This document shows positions 8,535 through 17,456 of a stretch of DNA of 64,000 nucleotides, piece by piece. The notes beneath the pieces were generated by a model. The model worked only from the letters and a program-made list of their open reading frames with translations, did no database searches and had not been told where the DNA came from. The stretch covers positions 1 to 64,000 of the forward strand of contig NZ_JASHJI010000024.1 of the NCBI RefSeq assembly GCF_030733265.1, given 5' to 3'. The first letter of the stretch is position 1. Every line of letters begins with the position of its first letter. This DNA is from Roseibium sp. MMSF_3412 (lineage in GTDB: Bacteria > Pseudomonadota > Alphaproteobacteria > Rhizobiales > Stappiaceae). The position numbers and the translations under genes are program-made.

Positions 8535-8768
8535 ATGCATCATCAGTTTCACAAGACGCTAGGGGCCTATGTCCCCGAACACGTCACCCCGTCCACAACG
8601 TCGCCGCTCAAACTGAAGTCAGCCGTCGACAAGGCCAACCTTGGCGAAATGTGGGACATGATCCTGACACTGGACTACGGTGTTTCCAACGTGAACGAAT
8701 TGCCCCACGACAGACGCGACGAGTTTCTCAACGTGATGTCGCTCCTGCTTCAGGCCTTCGACCGCTAA
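8535..8768 (+). CDS. Small hypothetical protein
   Basis: A 77-residue soluble, slightly acidic protein of unknown role. The C-terminal half (NLGEMWDMILTLDYGVSNVN, then DRRDEFLNVMSLLLQAFDR) looks like a compact helical bundle. A weak GAGTGGG lies before the ATG. I support it because codon usage and the amphipathic pattern look like a real gene and no better frame covers the stretch. It converges on the PLP enzyme gene at 8839. Confidence 0.5.
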   Translation: MHHQFHKTLGAYVPEHVTPSTTSPLKLKSAVDKANLGEMWDMILTLDYGVSNVNELPHDRRDEFLNVMSLLLQAFDR

Positions 8769-8838
8769 GCCGATTACGCCGCCCGCAGCGAAATGCCGGC
8801 ACCACCTAAAATTTTTCAGCCGCTTCGCGAACGCGGGA

Positions 8839-9879
8839 TTACCCCCATTCCTCAAGCGCCTTGGAATACGCGCTGATGTCGCCGATATACTGCGCCACCC
8901 ACACCGGGTCAAAATAGGTATCCAGATAGCGTTCGCCGCTGTCGCACATCAGCGTCACGACGGAGCCGCGTTCGCCGCGTTCCATCATCTCGCGGGCAAC
9001 CTTCAAGGCACCCCAGAGGTTGGTTCCGGTCGAGCCCCCTGCCCGTCTGCCGATCCGTTTTTCCAGCCACAGGATTGTCGCGACGCTGGCCGCATCCGGC
9101 ACCTTCAGCATGGTATCGATGACATCTGGCTGAAAGGAAAGTTCGACTTCCGGCCGGCCAATACCCTCGATCCGGCTTGACTTACTGGATGTGAGGTTGC
9201 GGTCACCTGAAATGTAGCTGTCGTAGAACACCGAATAGTCCGGGTCGACCACCATGAGCTCCGTGTCATAGCCCTTGTAGCGGATGTACCGGCCGAGCGT
9301 TGCAGACGTGCCGCCTGTGCCCGCACTCATGACAAACATTTTCGGCACGGGATGGGGCTCGAACTCCATCTGCCGATAGATGCTCTCAGCGATGTTGTTG
9401 TTTCCGCGCCAGTCCGTCGCCCGTTCGGCGAAGGCAAACTGGTCCATGAAATAGCCCCCGATCGAGCGGGCCAGTTCGATCGAGGCACCGTGCATGTCAG
9501 GAGCGGACGCGACATAGTGGACTTCGCCGCCGTATAATTCGATCAGCCGGATCTTGCTGTGCGCCGTGCTCTTTGGAACAACCGCGATGAAGGGAACGCC
9601 GATCATCCTGGCGAAATAGGCTTCCGATACGGCGGTACTGCCCGAAGATGCCTCGACCACCGCCGTTCCTTCCCTGATCTTGCCGTTGCAAAGCGCATAG
9701 AGAAACAGCGAGCGCGCCAGCCGGTGCTTCAGGCTGCCGGTCGGATGCGTGCTTTCGTCTTTCAGGTAAAGATCGACCCCCTTCAGCTTCGGTATCGGCA
9801 GCTTGAAAAGATGCGTATCCGCAGACCGATGCGCATCCGCGGAGATCTTCGCGACCGCCTGTGCAACCCAGTGATCCAT
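8839..9879 (-). CDS. PLP-dependent cysteine synthase/desulfhydrase family protein
   Basis: A 346-residue fold-type II PLP enzyme resembling cysteine synthases and the Cds1-type L-cysteine desulfhydrases. The ATG at 9879 has GAGAGG upstream. The Schiff-base lysine is Lys51 in DESTHPTGSLKHR; the substrate loop is SSGSTAVSEAYFARM, and the phosphate-binding turn is MSAGTGGTSATLGRYIR. The C-terminal end has VVTLMCDSGERYLDTYFD, typical of Cds1-like proteins. It probably handles cysteine or a related beta-substituted alanine, releasing sulfide, but the reaction is inferred. It follows the HAD-like gene on the same strand, separated by a terminator. Confidence 0.82.
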   Translation of the reverse strand: MDHWVAQAVAKISADAHRSADTHLFKLPIPKLKGVDLYLKDESTHPTGSLKHRLARSLFLYALCNGKIREGTAVVEASSGSTAVSEAYFARMIGVPFIAVVPKSTAHSKIRLIELYGGEVHYVASAPDMHGASIELARSIGGYFMDQFAFAERATDWRGNNNIAESIYRQMEFEPHPVPKMFVMSAGTGGTSATLGRYIRYKGYDTELMVVDPDYSVFYDSYISGDRNLTSSKSSRIEGIGRPEVELSFQPDVIDTMLKVPDAASVATILWLEKRIGRRAGGSTGTNLWGALKVAREMMERGERGSVVTLMCDSGERYLDTYFDPVWVAQYIGDISAYSKALEEWG

Positions 9880-10021
9880 GTGGCCTCTCTTCCCGTGACC
9901 CGCGAGCCTCCCGGCTCCGGCATGATCCGGCAAGACTACAAACTTTTCAGCGTGTTGTTCAGGTTTTTGCGGGCAACGGGGCCGGACCATACCTGCAGGC
10001 GGACGCGCCCCGCTCCACGAC

Positions 10022-10051
10022 AAAAAGATCCCGGGCTTTTGGCCCGGGATC
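10022..10051 (-). terminator. Rho-independent terminator after the HAD-like gene
   Basis: GATCCCGGGC (10027-10036) and GCCCGGGATC (10042-10051) form a perfect 10-pair stem with a 5-base loop. Read on the minus strand it is followed by five T residues. It lies 47 bases downstream of the gene ending at 10099. Confidence 0.85.
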
Positions 10052-10098
10052 GTGAACAGCCTCATCGGATGCCGCAAGACTGCGAAATCCGGCAGGTG

Positions 10099-10896
10099 TT
10101 ATTCGGCTGCAAGCAGCTCGCCTGCCGCTCTTCGGCGCATCTCGTAGCTCATGATCTGGCTCACATCGCTTGGCCCGCCAACCTCCGTCACCAGGTCAGC
10201 GTCTGAAAGCGACCTGCAAAACGGCTCGGCAAATCCGTCTGACGAGCGTCTGGACAGACATGAAACAATCCGGGCGTGGGCATGCGCGGTCGTGATGTGG
10301 CAATGAACGCGCGACGTGGAAACGGCAGCGGGTGCAATCAGCAGACTTGCCTCGCTGTCCTGATGCACATCATGGTCAGGAAACTTCGACTGGAGTTCCT
10401 TGACGATCAAGGGCAACTCGCGGTGCTCGCTTTCCCAGGTCATGTAGGTGCTTAGCTGTCCGATCGAGGCCTTCGTGCCAGCGAGGCAAACCCTCAGCGT
10501 TGCCGGACCATTCTCGATCAACGGTGCATCCTTGGCCGGATAGGCACTGTTTTGAACGACCTTCACCAGGTATTCGTAGAGATCGTCGGAAAACGTGTGT
10601 TCCACACGCTCAACCACCTCGTCTGCGGTCCACAGTTCGGCGCCGGAAGAGGAAAATACGCCCTTGAAGGCCTTTCTGACACTTGTTGGCAACCGCGTCA
10701 TCAACTCGTTGTAGGAGACACTTGTCAGCAGGTAACACGGCCGGGAATTTGCAAAAGTGCGAAGGTAGACGGCAAAATCATGATCAATCTGGCAACAGGT
10801 TCCCGGGACCAGTGCCGCAAGGTCAAAAACAAAGACATCTTCAGCTACGGACACGGCGCGTTTGTCAAAGGATGTAAACTCGGCATGGGAAAGCAT
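10099..10896 (-). CDS. Degenerate HAD/phosphomannomutase-like protein
   Basis: A 265-residue protein with a strong GGAGGAG site 8 bases before its ATG. Its layout matches eukaryotic-type phosphomannomutase/HAD-IIB proteins: a first strand with the nucleophile position (VFVFDLAALV, Asp25), a second segment around LTSVSYNELMTRLP, then VFSSSGAELW, and a cap-like region ATLRVCLAGTKAS with LIVKELQSKFPDHDVH and SEASLLIAP. The acid/base Asp two residues after Asp25 is Ala27, and no motif IV acidic pair is evident. It is therefore probably catalytically impaired or a pseudoenzyme. The last 60 residues are unrelated to known HAD ends. The assignment is by eye and moderately sure. Confidence 0.5.
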   Translation of the reverse strand: MLSHAEFTSFDKRAVSVAEDVFVFDLAALVPGTCCQIDHDFAVYLRTFANSRPCYLLTSVSYNELMTRLPTSVRKAFKGVFSSSGAELWTADEVVERVEHTFSDDLYEYLVKVVQNSAYPAKDAPLIENGPATLRVCLAGTKASIGQLSTYMTWESEHRELPLIVKELQSKFPDHDVHQDSEASLLIAPAAVSTSRVHCHITTAHAHARIVSCLSRRSSDGFAEPFCRSLSDADLVTEVGGPSDVSQIMSYEMRRRAAGELLAAE

Positions 10897-11438
10897 AAAA
10901 AACTCCTCCGGTTCTCTCGTGAGGACTGAAATGCAAATCTTTTGCCAAAACCCGAGAGGATCTTGGATTTAATTTTTTCCTATTTCTTTCAATGTGTTAA
11001 GCGCCACAATATTGCGCTTACAGTTAACAATTTCATTAATGAGACGACTTAACGGGCAAAGCATTTCTCAAAATCGAACATTCCAAAATTGAAACAGTTC
11101 CCGTTACGGCACTTAATTTAACTATAGCTATTAACAACTGCTCCTTTCCAGACGTCAAACATTTTCTGACTTCGTGCAAAGTCCTTGCCCGGGATCGGTC
11201 GAGATGCCGAACTTTGAAGCATGTTCTTGAGAGGCAACGCGAAACAGGGCCTTAAAACGTCAGCCCTCTCAGCGGCACGGTTGGGTTTGTGGCCCTGAGC
11301 GGGGCACAAACGCCCTGGCGGCGAACCTGTACTGTCCGCAAAAAGGCAGCATCCCGTGGACATAATGATGCTTCTCATGACGCGGCTATTTTCCTACCCC
11401 AATCAGGGAACGTGTTTAAGTGAACTGAGGTAACGCAG
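10897..11438. other. AT-rich intergenic region, divergent promoters
   Basis: 542 bases, the first 200 clearly richer in A and T than the rest of the window (runs such as TTTAATTTTTTCCTATTTC). It separates the HAD-like gene from the catabolic cluster starting at 11439, so both promoters should lie here. The open frames inside have no ribosome sites or recognisable protein features. Confidence 0.5.
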
Positions 11439-12239
11439 ATGGCAAAGTGCTTTTACTGGAACGAACTGAACACGTCCGACTTTGCCGATCTGGATCCCGA
11501 GCGGGTCATTGCGATCCTGCCCACAGCCTCGACTGAACAACACGGACCTCATTTGCCGATCTCGACCGATGTCTCGATCGCGCGCGGTATGCTGGACGAA
11601 ACCCGGCGGCAATTGCCCGACGAACTGGATGTTCTCGTCCTGCCGGTGCAGGAAATCGGCAAGGCAAACGAACACAAATACGGCCCGGGTACACTGTCGT
11701 TCGGTGCCGATCTGCTGATCCCGGCCTGGACCGCGATCGGAGAAAAAGTCTGCGAAGCCGGTGTCCGCAAAATGGTGATCGTCAACTCCCATGGTGGCAA
11801 CACGGATATCATCAGCATCGTCTCCCGCGAGCTTCGGGTGCGCTTTGACATGGCCGTTCTGGTGACCCACTGGAGCCGTTTCGGGCATCCCGACGGCATG
11901 ATTTCCGATCACGAGTCGCGTTTCGGCATTCATGGCGGCGACGTGGAAACCTCGCTGATGCTTCATTTCCGTCCTGATCTCGTGCGAATGGAAAACGCCG
12001 AAAACTTCCGCTCCAGGGCCGAAGACATGAAAGCAAGCTCGAAATACATCCAGCCGACACCGCCGCATGCGCTGGCGTGGATCGCGCACGATCTCAACCC
12101 AGCGGGTGTCGTCGGTGATGCGTCCAATGCAACTGCGGACAAGGGTTCGGCCATCTGTGCACACCAGGTGTCCGGGTTCATCGACATGCTGAGTGATTTT
12201 GCGGCTTATCCGCTGTCAGGTCTTTATCGGCCCGAATGA
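11439..12239 (+). CDS. Creatininase family protein
   Basis: A 266-residue member of the creatininase/creatinine amidohydrolase family, binuclear metal amidohydrolases that open cyclic amides. Metal-binding signatures are present: STEQHGPHLPISTD (Glu, His, Asp), VNSHGGN in the middle, and GIHGGDVETSLMLHF with the Glu ligand. A GAGGTAACGCAG ribosome site precedes the ATG. It opens a co-directional cluster with a NitT/TauT-type ABC transporter and a cytosine-deaminase-like enzyme, suggesting hydrolysis of a cyclic amide or lactam derived from a ring compound. True creatininase activity is not shown. Its end overlaps the convergent LysR gene by 24 bases. Confidence 0.88.
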   Translation: MAKCFYWNELNTSDFADLDPERVIAILPTASTEQHGPHLPISTDVSIARGMLDETRRQLPDELDVLVLPVQEIGKANEHKYGPGTLSFGADLLIPAWTAIGEKVCEAGVRKMVIVNSHGGNTDIISIVSRELRVRFDMAVLVTHWSRFGHPDGMISDHESRFGIHGGDVETSLMLHFRPDLVRMENAENFRSRAEDMKASSKYIQPTPPHALAWIAHDLNPAGVVGDASNATADKGSAICAHQVSGFIDMLSDFAAYPLSGLYRPE

Positions 12240-13187
12240 GCCCCTTTGAACCGGCAGGTTGCCGTCTTTCTGCAAGTCGGCCACCAGGGCACCGAGTTCC
12301 TTCAGCAAGAACTCGATGAAAAGGCTGGTTGATGCATCCATCGAGGCCCTTGCCCGAGTAAACAGTTTCATGGGCTGGTGATGCGTTTGCATGGCTGCGA
12401 GCGGCCGGAACACCAGTTCGCCGCGCCGGCACTCCGCAACCACATCGAGCGGGTTCAAAAGGCTGATCCCAATTCCCTTGCGTACAAGCTGCCGGACTGT
12501 TTCCGACGAATTCGTTTCAAGAACAGGCTCAACCGGCACCGGAACCGACGACAGAACAAGGTTGATGACATCCCGGAGGCTGGTTCCCGATTGCGCCAGC
12601 ACCATACGCTCCTGAACGAGATCAACAAGATCAACGGGACCTGAGCTTTCCGCGAGCCTGTGCTGCGGCGGCACAACGGCTCCGATCGGAATATCGAAGG
12701 TTGCCAGGGTACGGATGCCCGGCATCGCCGCGATATTGAAGCCAAGGCCTATGTCAACGTCTCCGGTCAGAACGGGATTGACCGTCGTCGTGCCGCCGTC
12801 GCTGCGCAGTTTGATGTGAACCCTCGGATTCTGCTCAATGAACCGCCCGATGATTTCCGGTAACGGCCCGGAGGCGAGCCCGACGGTCGTGACCAGCGAA
12901 ATCCGCCCAGCCTGCGGCATCTTCAGCGCTCTGATCCGCGTTTCCAGCTTGGAAAAATCCTTCAACACGTCGCGCACATGTTCAATGCACAGTTCACCGG
13001 CCGCCGTCAGGCGAAGGCCCCGGGGCAAGCGTTCGAACAACGGCACACCGAATTCCTCTTCAAGAGCAAGGATCTGGCGGTTGATGGCTGAAGACGAGAC
13101 ATTGAGGCGATCCGCCGCTTTCCGGATAGACCCCGAACGCGCGATTTCGTCGAGATACTGAAGCTTGCGGGAATGTAACTGCGTCAA
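12216..13187 (-). CDS. LysR family transcriptional regulator
   Basis: A 323-residue LysR regulator. The start is set at the TTG at 13187, which has AGGAGG 7 bases upstream; the longer GTG frame at 13229 crosses that site and adds unrelated residues. The helix-turn-helix is LQYLDEIARSGSIRKAADRL and SSSAINRQILALEEEFGVPL, followed by FERLPRGLRLTAAGE. The effector domain has the usual two halves. It lies between the creatininase gene (convergent, overlapping by 24 bases) and the transporter genes (divergent), so it probably regulates this catabolic cluster. Two palindromes lie upstream (13201-13219, 13241-13257). Confidence 0.88.
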   Translation of the reverse strand: MTQLHSRKLQYLDEIARSGSIRKAADRLNVSSSAINRQILALEEEFGVPLFERLPRGLRLTAAGELCIEHVRDVLKDFSKLETRIRALKMPQAGRISLVTTVGLASGPLPEIIGRFIEQNPRVHIKLRSDGGTTTVNPVLTGDVDIGLGFNIAAMPGIRTLATFDIPIGAVVPPQHRLAESSGPVDLVDLVQERMVLAQSGTSLRDVINLVLSSVPVPVEPVLETNSSETVRQLVRKGIGISLLNPLDVVAECRRGELVFRPLAAMQTHHQPMKLFTRARASMDASTSLFIEFLLKELGALVADLQKDGNLPVQRGSFGPIKT

Positions 13188-13200
13188 CGGCCGCCTCCTT

Positions 13201-13219
13201 TTTGTGCATGAAGCACAAA
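13201..13219. promoter_or_regulatory. Inverted repeat upstream of the LysR gene
   Basis: TTTGTGC (13201-13207) and GCACAAA (13213-13219) are perfect 7-base arms with a 5-base spacer, immediately upstream of the LysR ribosome site. A plausible autoregulatory operator. Confidence 0.5.
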
Positions 13220-13240
13220 TGATCGCCACTCAATTTCCGT

Positions 13241-13257
13241 GATGACTAATAGTCATC
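13241..13257. promoter_or_regulatory. Perfect 17-bp palindrome between LysR and transporter genes
   Basis: GATGACTAATAGTCATC has 8-base perfect arms around one central A. It is about 54 bases upstream of the LysR start and 103 bases upstream of the substrate-binding protein start. Such symmetry is more typical of a GntR- or MarR-type site than a LysR box, so the binding protein is uncertain. Confidence 0.55.
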
Positions 13258-13359
13258 GCTGCGGGCGAATTTTGATGCTTTTCAACGTGCACTTCAAGGG
13301 CTCAAATATTACTGAAAAGTGCGGTTACACGGCAGGTTTGCTTTATTGGAGGGTATGAA

Positions 13360-14370
13360 ATGACCGTTTTCCCGACTGCAAGGACGCTTCTTGCAACTGT
13401 TCTCTTGGCTGGAACCGCGACTGCCCCGGCATTCGCCCTGGACGAGGTCACATACGGCACCAACTGGCTGGCACAGGCCGAGCATGGCGGCTTCTACCAG
13501 GCCGTCGCTGACGGCACCTACGAAAAATACGGCCTGAAGGTCACCATCGCGCCGGGCGGTCCGCAGGCCGCCAACGATGCTCTCCTGATCTCCGGCAAGA
13601 TCGATTTCTACATGGGCGGCGCCCTGAAAGGGTTCGACTACGTGAAGGAAGGTATCCCTTTCATCAACGTCGCCAGCATGTTTCAGAAAGATCCGCAGAT
13701 CCTGACGGCGCATCCGGATCAGGGCATCGAAAAGTTCACCGACCTGACCAAACTCGAAACCATCTTCATGGGCAAAGACGGCTACGTCACCTACTTCGAG
13801 TGGATGAAGAAGAACTTCGACGGCTTCACCGATGCGCAATACAAGCCTTACACCTTCAACCCGGCTCCATTCATCGTCGATGCGAAATCCGCGCAACAGG
13901 GTTACCTCACCTCTGAGCCCTACGAGATCGAAAAGCAGGCCGGTTGGGCCCCGAAGGTGTTTCTGCTGGCGGACGAGGGCTGGACGCCTTACTCGACCAT
14001 GATCACCACGTCCAAGGCCCTGGTCGTCGAGAACCCGGATCTGGTCCAGCGTTTTGTCGATGCATCCATCGAAGGCTGGTACAACTATCTTTACGGCGAC
14101 AATGCCGCCGCGAACGAACTGATCAAGAAAGACAATCCCGAGATGACCGACGGGCAGCTCGCCTATTCCCTCGCCAAGATGAAGGAGTACGGCATCGTGG
14201 ATTCCGGCGATACGCTCGAAAAGGGCATCGGTTGCATGACCGACGCGCACTACAAAACCTTCTTCGACACGCTTTCTTCGATCGGCGTTGTGGATGCTTC
14301 GCTTGACTACACGCAGTCTTATACCCTTGAGTTTGTCTGTAAGGGGGTTGGGCTCGACCTGAAAAAGTAA
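13360..14370 (+). CDS. ABC transporter substrate-binding protein (NMT1/SsuA type)
   Basis: A 336-residue periplasmic binding protein with a Sec signal (residues 1-27, ending APAFA) and the NMT1/THI5-like fold: VTYGTNWLAQAEHGGFYQAV at the mature start, then EKYGLKVTIAPGGPQAANDA and LISGKIDFYMGGALKGFDYV. Proteins of this group bind thiamin-pyrimidine precursors, taurine-type sulfonates, nitrate, or pyrimidine- and hydantoin-like rings. GGAGGG lies upstream of the ATG. Its ATPase and permease follow, so the ligand is probably the substrate of the neighbouring cytosine-deaminase-like and creatininase-like enzymes. Confidence 0.9.
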   Translation: MTVFPTARTLLATVLLAGTATAPAFALDEVTYGTNWLAQAEHGGFYQAVADGTYEKYGLKVTIAPGGPQAANDALLISGKIDFYMGGALKGFDYVKEGIPFINVASMFQKDPQILTAHPDQGIEKFTDLTKLETIFMGKDGYVTYFEWMKKNFDGFTDAQYKPYTFNPAPFIVDAKSAQQGYLTSEPYEIEKQAGWAPKVFLLADEGWTPYSTMITTSKALVVENPDLVQRFVDASIEGWYNYLYGDNAAANELIKKDNPEMTDGQLAYSLAKMKEYGIVDSGDTLEKGIGCMTDAHYKTFFDTLSSIGVVDASLDYTQSYTLEFVCKGVGLDLKK

Positions 14371-14389
14371 GGTCGAACCGGATCTATTC

Positions 14390-14417
14390 CCGCTCCGCAC
14401 GAACCCGTGCGGGGCGG
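14390..14417 (+). other. Intercistronic hairpin after the binding-protein gene
   Basis: CCGCTCCGCACG (14390-14401) pairs with CGTGCGGGGCGG (14406-14417) with one G-T pair, without a T-run. Hairpins here commonly stabilise the upstream message so that the binding protein is made in excess over the ATPase and permease. The role is inferred. Confidence 0.5.
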
Positions 14418-14441
14418 CGCTCACACTTTCCAGAGTTCAAC

Positions 14442-15284
14442 ATGGTCATAGCCGAACAAGGCAGCTCAGAAACACACCTGCAACCGACCGCCGACACCGC
14501 CGCATCTCGGCCCCTTGTCGAGATGACGAACGTCACCAAGGTCTTCTCCAACGGCACCGTTGCTCTTTCGGACATGACGATGACGGTCATGCCGGGCGAA
14601 TTCATCAGCCTTCTCGGCCCGTCCGGTTGTGGCAAGTCGACAGCGCTGAGGATCATCGCCGGTCTTGGCGGCATATCGGCGGGGAGCATCGACTGGCCCA
14701 GCTTCAGGATCAATTCACGCGGCCTGCCCGACGGCGATATCAGTTTCGTGTTTCAGGAACCGACCCTGATGCCCTGGCAAACGGTTTTCGGCAACGTCTA
14801 TCTGCCGATGCGCCTGAAGGGTATTTCTCGAAAGGCGGCCAGTGAGCGTATCATGTCTGCGCTGGAAAGCGTCGGCCTGGCCGATTTTCACAAGGCCTAC
14901 CCGAGAGAATTGTCCGGCGGCATGAAGATGCGTGTCTCCATCGCGCGTGCGCTCGTGACGGAACCAAAGCTGCTTCTGATGGACGAGCCATTCGCAGCGC
15001 TTGACGAAATCACGCGCCAGAAACTCAATGACGATGTGCTCGCGCTCTGGAAATCAACAGGGATCACGGTCGTTTTCGTGACGCATTCGGTGTTCGAGTC
15101 CGCCTACCTTGCCAACCGGATCGTCGTCATGAAGGCGCGCCCTGGCCGGGTCGATTCCGACTTTCCGCTGCACACAAGCCTGGAGCGGGACAGTCACTAC
15201 CGGACTTCGGAGGAATACCGTCAGGCCTGCTCTGAAGTCTCCGCCAGATTGTCAGAAGCGATGGGGGGTGAGGAACACGCATGA
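14442..15284 (+). CDS. ABC transporter ATP-binding protein (NitT/TauT type)
   Basis: A 280-residue ABC ATPase. The Walker A motif is GPSGCGKSTALR (about residue 66), the Q-loop is FQEPTLMPWQTVFGNV, the signature is LSGGMKMRVSIARAL, and Walker B is LLLMDEPFAALDE, followed by the switch His in FVTHSVFESAYL. The GGMKMR signature is the SsuB/TauB-like variant. It would energise import of the ligand of the 13360 protein and share ATGA with the permease gene. The N-terminal 25 residues are extra to the family core. Confidence 0.93.
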   Translation: MVIAEQGSSETHLQPTADTAASRPLVEMTNVTKVFSNGTVALSDMTMTVMPGEFISLLGPSGCGKSTALRIIAGLGGISAGSIDWPSFRINSRGLPDGDISFVFQEPTLMPWQTVFGNVYLPMRLKGISRKAASERIMSALESVGLADFHKAYPRELSGGMKMRVSIARALVTEPKLLLMDEPFAALDEITRQKLNDDVLALWKSTGITVVFVTHSVFESAYLANRIVVMKARPGRVDSDFPLHTSLERDSHYRTSEEYRQACSEVSARLSEAMGGEEHA

Positions 15285-16150
15285 CGCTTTCGCTCGACAA
15301 GGCACCCACATCCGCCAATTCGGCAGCACAATTGCCGACGAAGGAAACGGCGGCGGCGCAGAAACGCCGGGAGCGCCTTCTCACGATCTCCATACCGCTT
15401 TGCGTGATCGCGTCGCTGATCGTGCTGTGGCACGTCGTCGTCACGGTCAACGAGATCCCGCATTACATCTTGCCGGGGCCTTGGCTGGTCGTGAATTCGC
15501 TTGTCAACGACTGGCACATCCTGCTTCCCGCGCTCTGGGTCACAACCAAGATCACGCTCATGTCGCTGGCGCTTGCGCTGATCGGCGGCGGCGGCATGGC
15601 AATCCTCCTTGTGCAGTCGCGCTGGATCGAGACGGCGCTTTATCCAATCATGGTCATTCTTCAGGTTACGCCGATCATCGCGATTGCACCCTTGATCCTG
15701 ATCTATGCGCCGACAACTCAGGCCGCGCTTCTCATCTGCGCCTTTGTCGTTGCCTTCTTTCCGATCCTTTCCAACATGGTTCAGGGGCTTAAAAGCGTCG
15801 ACCACAACCTGCTCAACCTCTATGAGCTTTACGGCGCAACGCGCTGGCAGACGCTGATCTACCTGAAACTGCCCTCGTGCCTGCCCTACTTCATGACCGG
15901 TCTCAGGATCGGTGGCGGGCTTGCCCTGATCGCGGCGGTCGTTGCAGAGTTTGCGGCTGGGTCTGCCGGAGCCGGGTCAGGTCTCGCATTCCGGCTGCTG
16001 GAATCGCAATTCCGCCTGAATATCTCACGGCTGTTCGCTTCCCTTTTCCTTCTTGCCAGCCTTGGTGTTCTGATCTTTGCACTCACCTCGTTCATTTCCT
16101 GGTGGACCCTGCATCGCTGGCACGAAAGCAGCCTGAAACGGGAAAACTGA
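15281..16150 (+). CDS. ABC transporter permease (SsuC/TauC type)
   Basis: A 289-residue inner-membrane permease with about six helices and the binding-protein-dependent transport EAA loop (LYELYGATRWQTLIYLKLPS), where it contacts the ATPase. It overlaps the ATPase gene by ATGA and the next gene by TGATG, so translation of all three is coupled. The N-terminal 40 residues are polar and cytoplasmic, ending in AQKRRERLL. Confidence 0.92.
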   Translation: MTLSLDKAPTSANSAAQLPTKETAAAQKRRERLLTISIPLCVIASLIVLWHVVVTVNEIPHYILPGPWLVVNSLVNDWHILLPALWVTTKITLMSLALALIGGGGMAILLVQSRWIETALYPIMVILQVTPIIAIAPLILIYAPTTQAALLICAFVVAFFPILSNMVQGLKSVDHNLLNLYELYGATRWQTLIYLKLPSCLPYFMTGLRIGGGLALIAAVVAEFAAGSAGAGSGLAFRLLESQFRLNISRLFASLFLLASLGVLIFALTSFISWWTLHRWHESSLKREN

Positions 16151-17454
16151 TGCAGCTCGATCTTCCAACAGCCAGCCGGTTTGTGCTGCGCTCCGCAACG
16201 CTTCCAAGCGTGCTTGCACCGGAAACGGTTGGCGCGGGAAAGGACGGCCTCTGTTCCGCAGACCTTGTCATATCAGACGGCAGGATCGAAGCCGTTGTCG
16301 AAGAAGGTACAGCACCTGCGGGGATTGCGGGCCTGGATCTTGAAGACCGGATGGTCTGGCCCTGCTTCGTTGACATGCATACGCATATCGACAAGGGCCA
16401 TATCTGGGAACGGCAGCCAAACCCGACGGGGGATTTCGAAGGTGCTCTGACGGCAGTCAGAGCCGACACGAAAGCGAACTGGCACGCAAAAGACGTCGAA
16501 ACCCGCATGGATTTCTCGCTGCGCTGCGCCTACGCCCATGGGACTAGTCTTCTGCGAACCCACATAGACAGCCTCGCGCCGCAACACCGGATCTCGTTCG
16601 AGGTGTTCTCGGAGATGCGCGAGCGCTGGAGCGATCGCATCAAACTTCAGGCCGTTGCCCTTTTCCCGATCGATGCGATGGACGACGACGCCTATTTCAC
16701 CGATCTTGTAAATGTCGTCGCTGAACACGGGGCCCTGCTCGGAGGCGTCACCTATCCGATGCCAGATCTCGACGCCCGTCTCGACCGCCTGTTTCAGGCT
16801 GCATCGGACAAGGGGCTGGATGTCGATTTGCACGTCGATGAAACGCAAGACGCCAGTGTTCTCACGCTTGCCCAGATCGCCGCGGCAAAGCTGCGCAATG
16901 GTTTCGAAGGCGCTGTTACGGTCGGACACTGCTGCTCGCTGGCACGGCAGGATGAAGACACGGCCGCCGCAACCATCAAAAGTGTCAGGCAAGCCGGCTT
17001 GTCGGTGGTCTCCCTGCCGATGTGCAACATGTATCTTCAGGACCGGCAAGCGGGCCGGACACCGCGGTCGCGCGGGATCACACTCCTGCACGAACTCATG
17101 GATGCCGACGTTCCGGTTGCGATCGCCTCGGACAATACCCGCGATCCGTTCTACGCCTATGGAGATCTCGACATGGTCGAGGTCTTCCGTGAAGGCGTCA
17201 GGATCGCACATCTGGACCATCCGCTAGACGATGCAGCCGGGCTGGTGACACGTGTTCCGGCGGATATCCTGCAGGAACCGGGTTTCGGCCGTATCGCAGT
17301 GGGGCGCGCGGCCGATCTGGTCCTCTTCAACGCCAGAACATGGAGTGAATTTCTGTCCCGTCCGCAGGCGGACCGCATCGTGATGCGGAATGGCATGGGC
17401 ATCGACCGCCGCCTGCCGGACTATCGTGAACTTGACCCACTGATGAGAGGCTGA
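16150..17454 (+). CDS. Amidohydrolase, cytosine-deaminase-like
   Basis: A 434-residue amidohydrolase of the cytosine deaminase/CodA group. The start ATG overlaps the permease stop (TGATG); the frame runs further upstream but only through the permease gene. Metal ligands are seen as DMHTHIDKGHIW (His77, His79), the HVDETQD region, VGHCC, and SDNTRDPFYAYG with the catalytic Asp. It removes an amino group or opens a ring on a heterocycle; the substrate is unknown. Its link to the ABC transporter, the FAD enzyme and a creatininase-like enzyme suggests a catabolic pathway for an N-heterocycle. Confidence 0.85.
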   Translation: MQLDLPTASRFVLRSATLPSVLAPETVGAGKDGLCSADLVISDGRIEAVVEEGTAPAGIAGLDLEDRMVWPCFVDMHTHIDKGHIWERQPNPTGDFEGALTAVRADTKANWHAKDVETRMDFSLRCAYAHGTSLLRTHIDSLAPQHRISFEVFSEMRERWSDRIKLQAVALFPIDAMDDDAYFTDLVNVVAEHGALLGGVTYPMPDLDARLDRLFQAASDKGLDVDLHVDETQDASVLTLAQIAAAKLRNGFEGAVTVGHCCSLARQDEDTAAATIKSVRQAGLSVVSLPMCNMYLQDRQAGRTPRSRGITLLHELMDADVPVAIASDNTRDPFYAYGDLDMVEVFREGVRIAHLDHPLDDAAGLVTRVPADILQEPGFGRIAVGRAADLVLFNARTWSEFLSRPQADRIVMRNGMGIDRRLPDYRELDPLMRG

Positions 17455-17456
17455 CG

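Noticed and set aside
15877-16149. N-terminal extension of the amidohydrolase into the permease gene
   Set aside because: The extra residues are out-of-frame permease sequence; the ATG at 16150 with TGATG coupling is the natural start.
16273-17220. Open frame of 315 codons opposite the amidohydrolase
   Set aside because: Shadow of a clear metal-dependent hydrolase gene.
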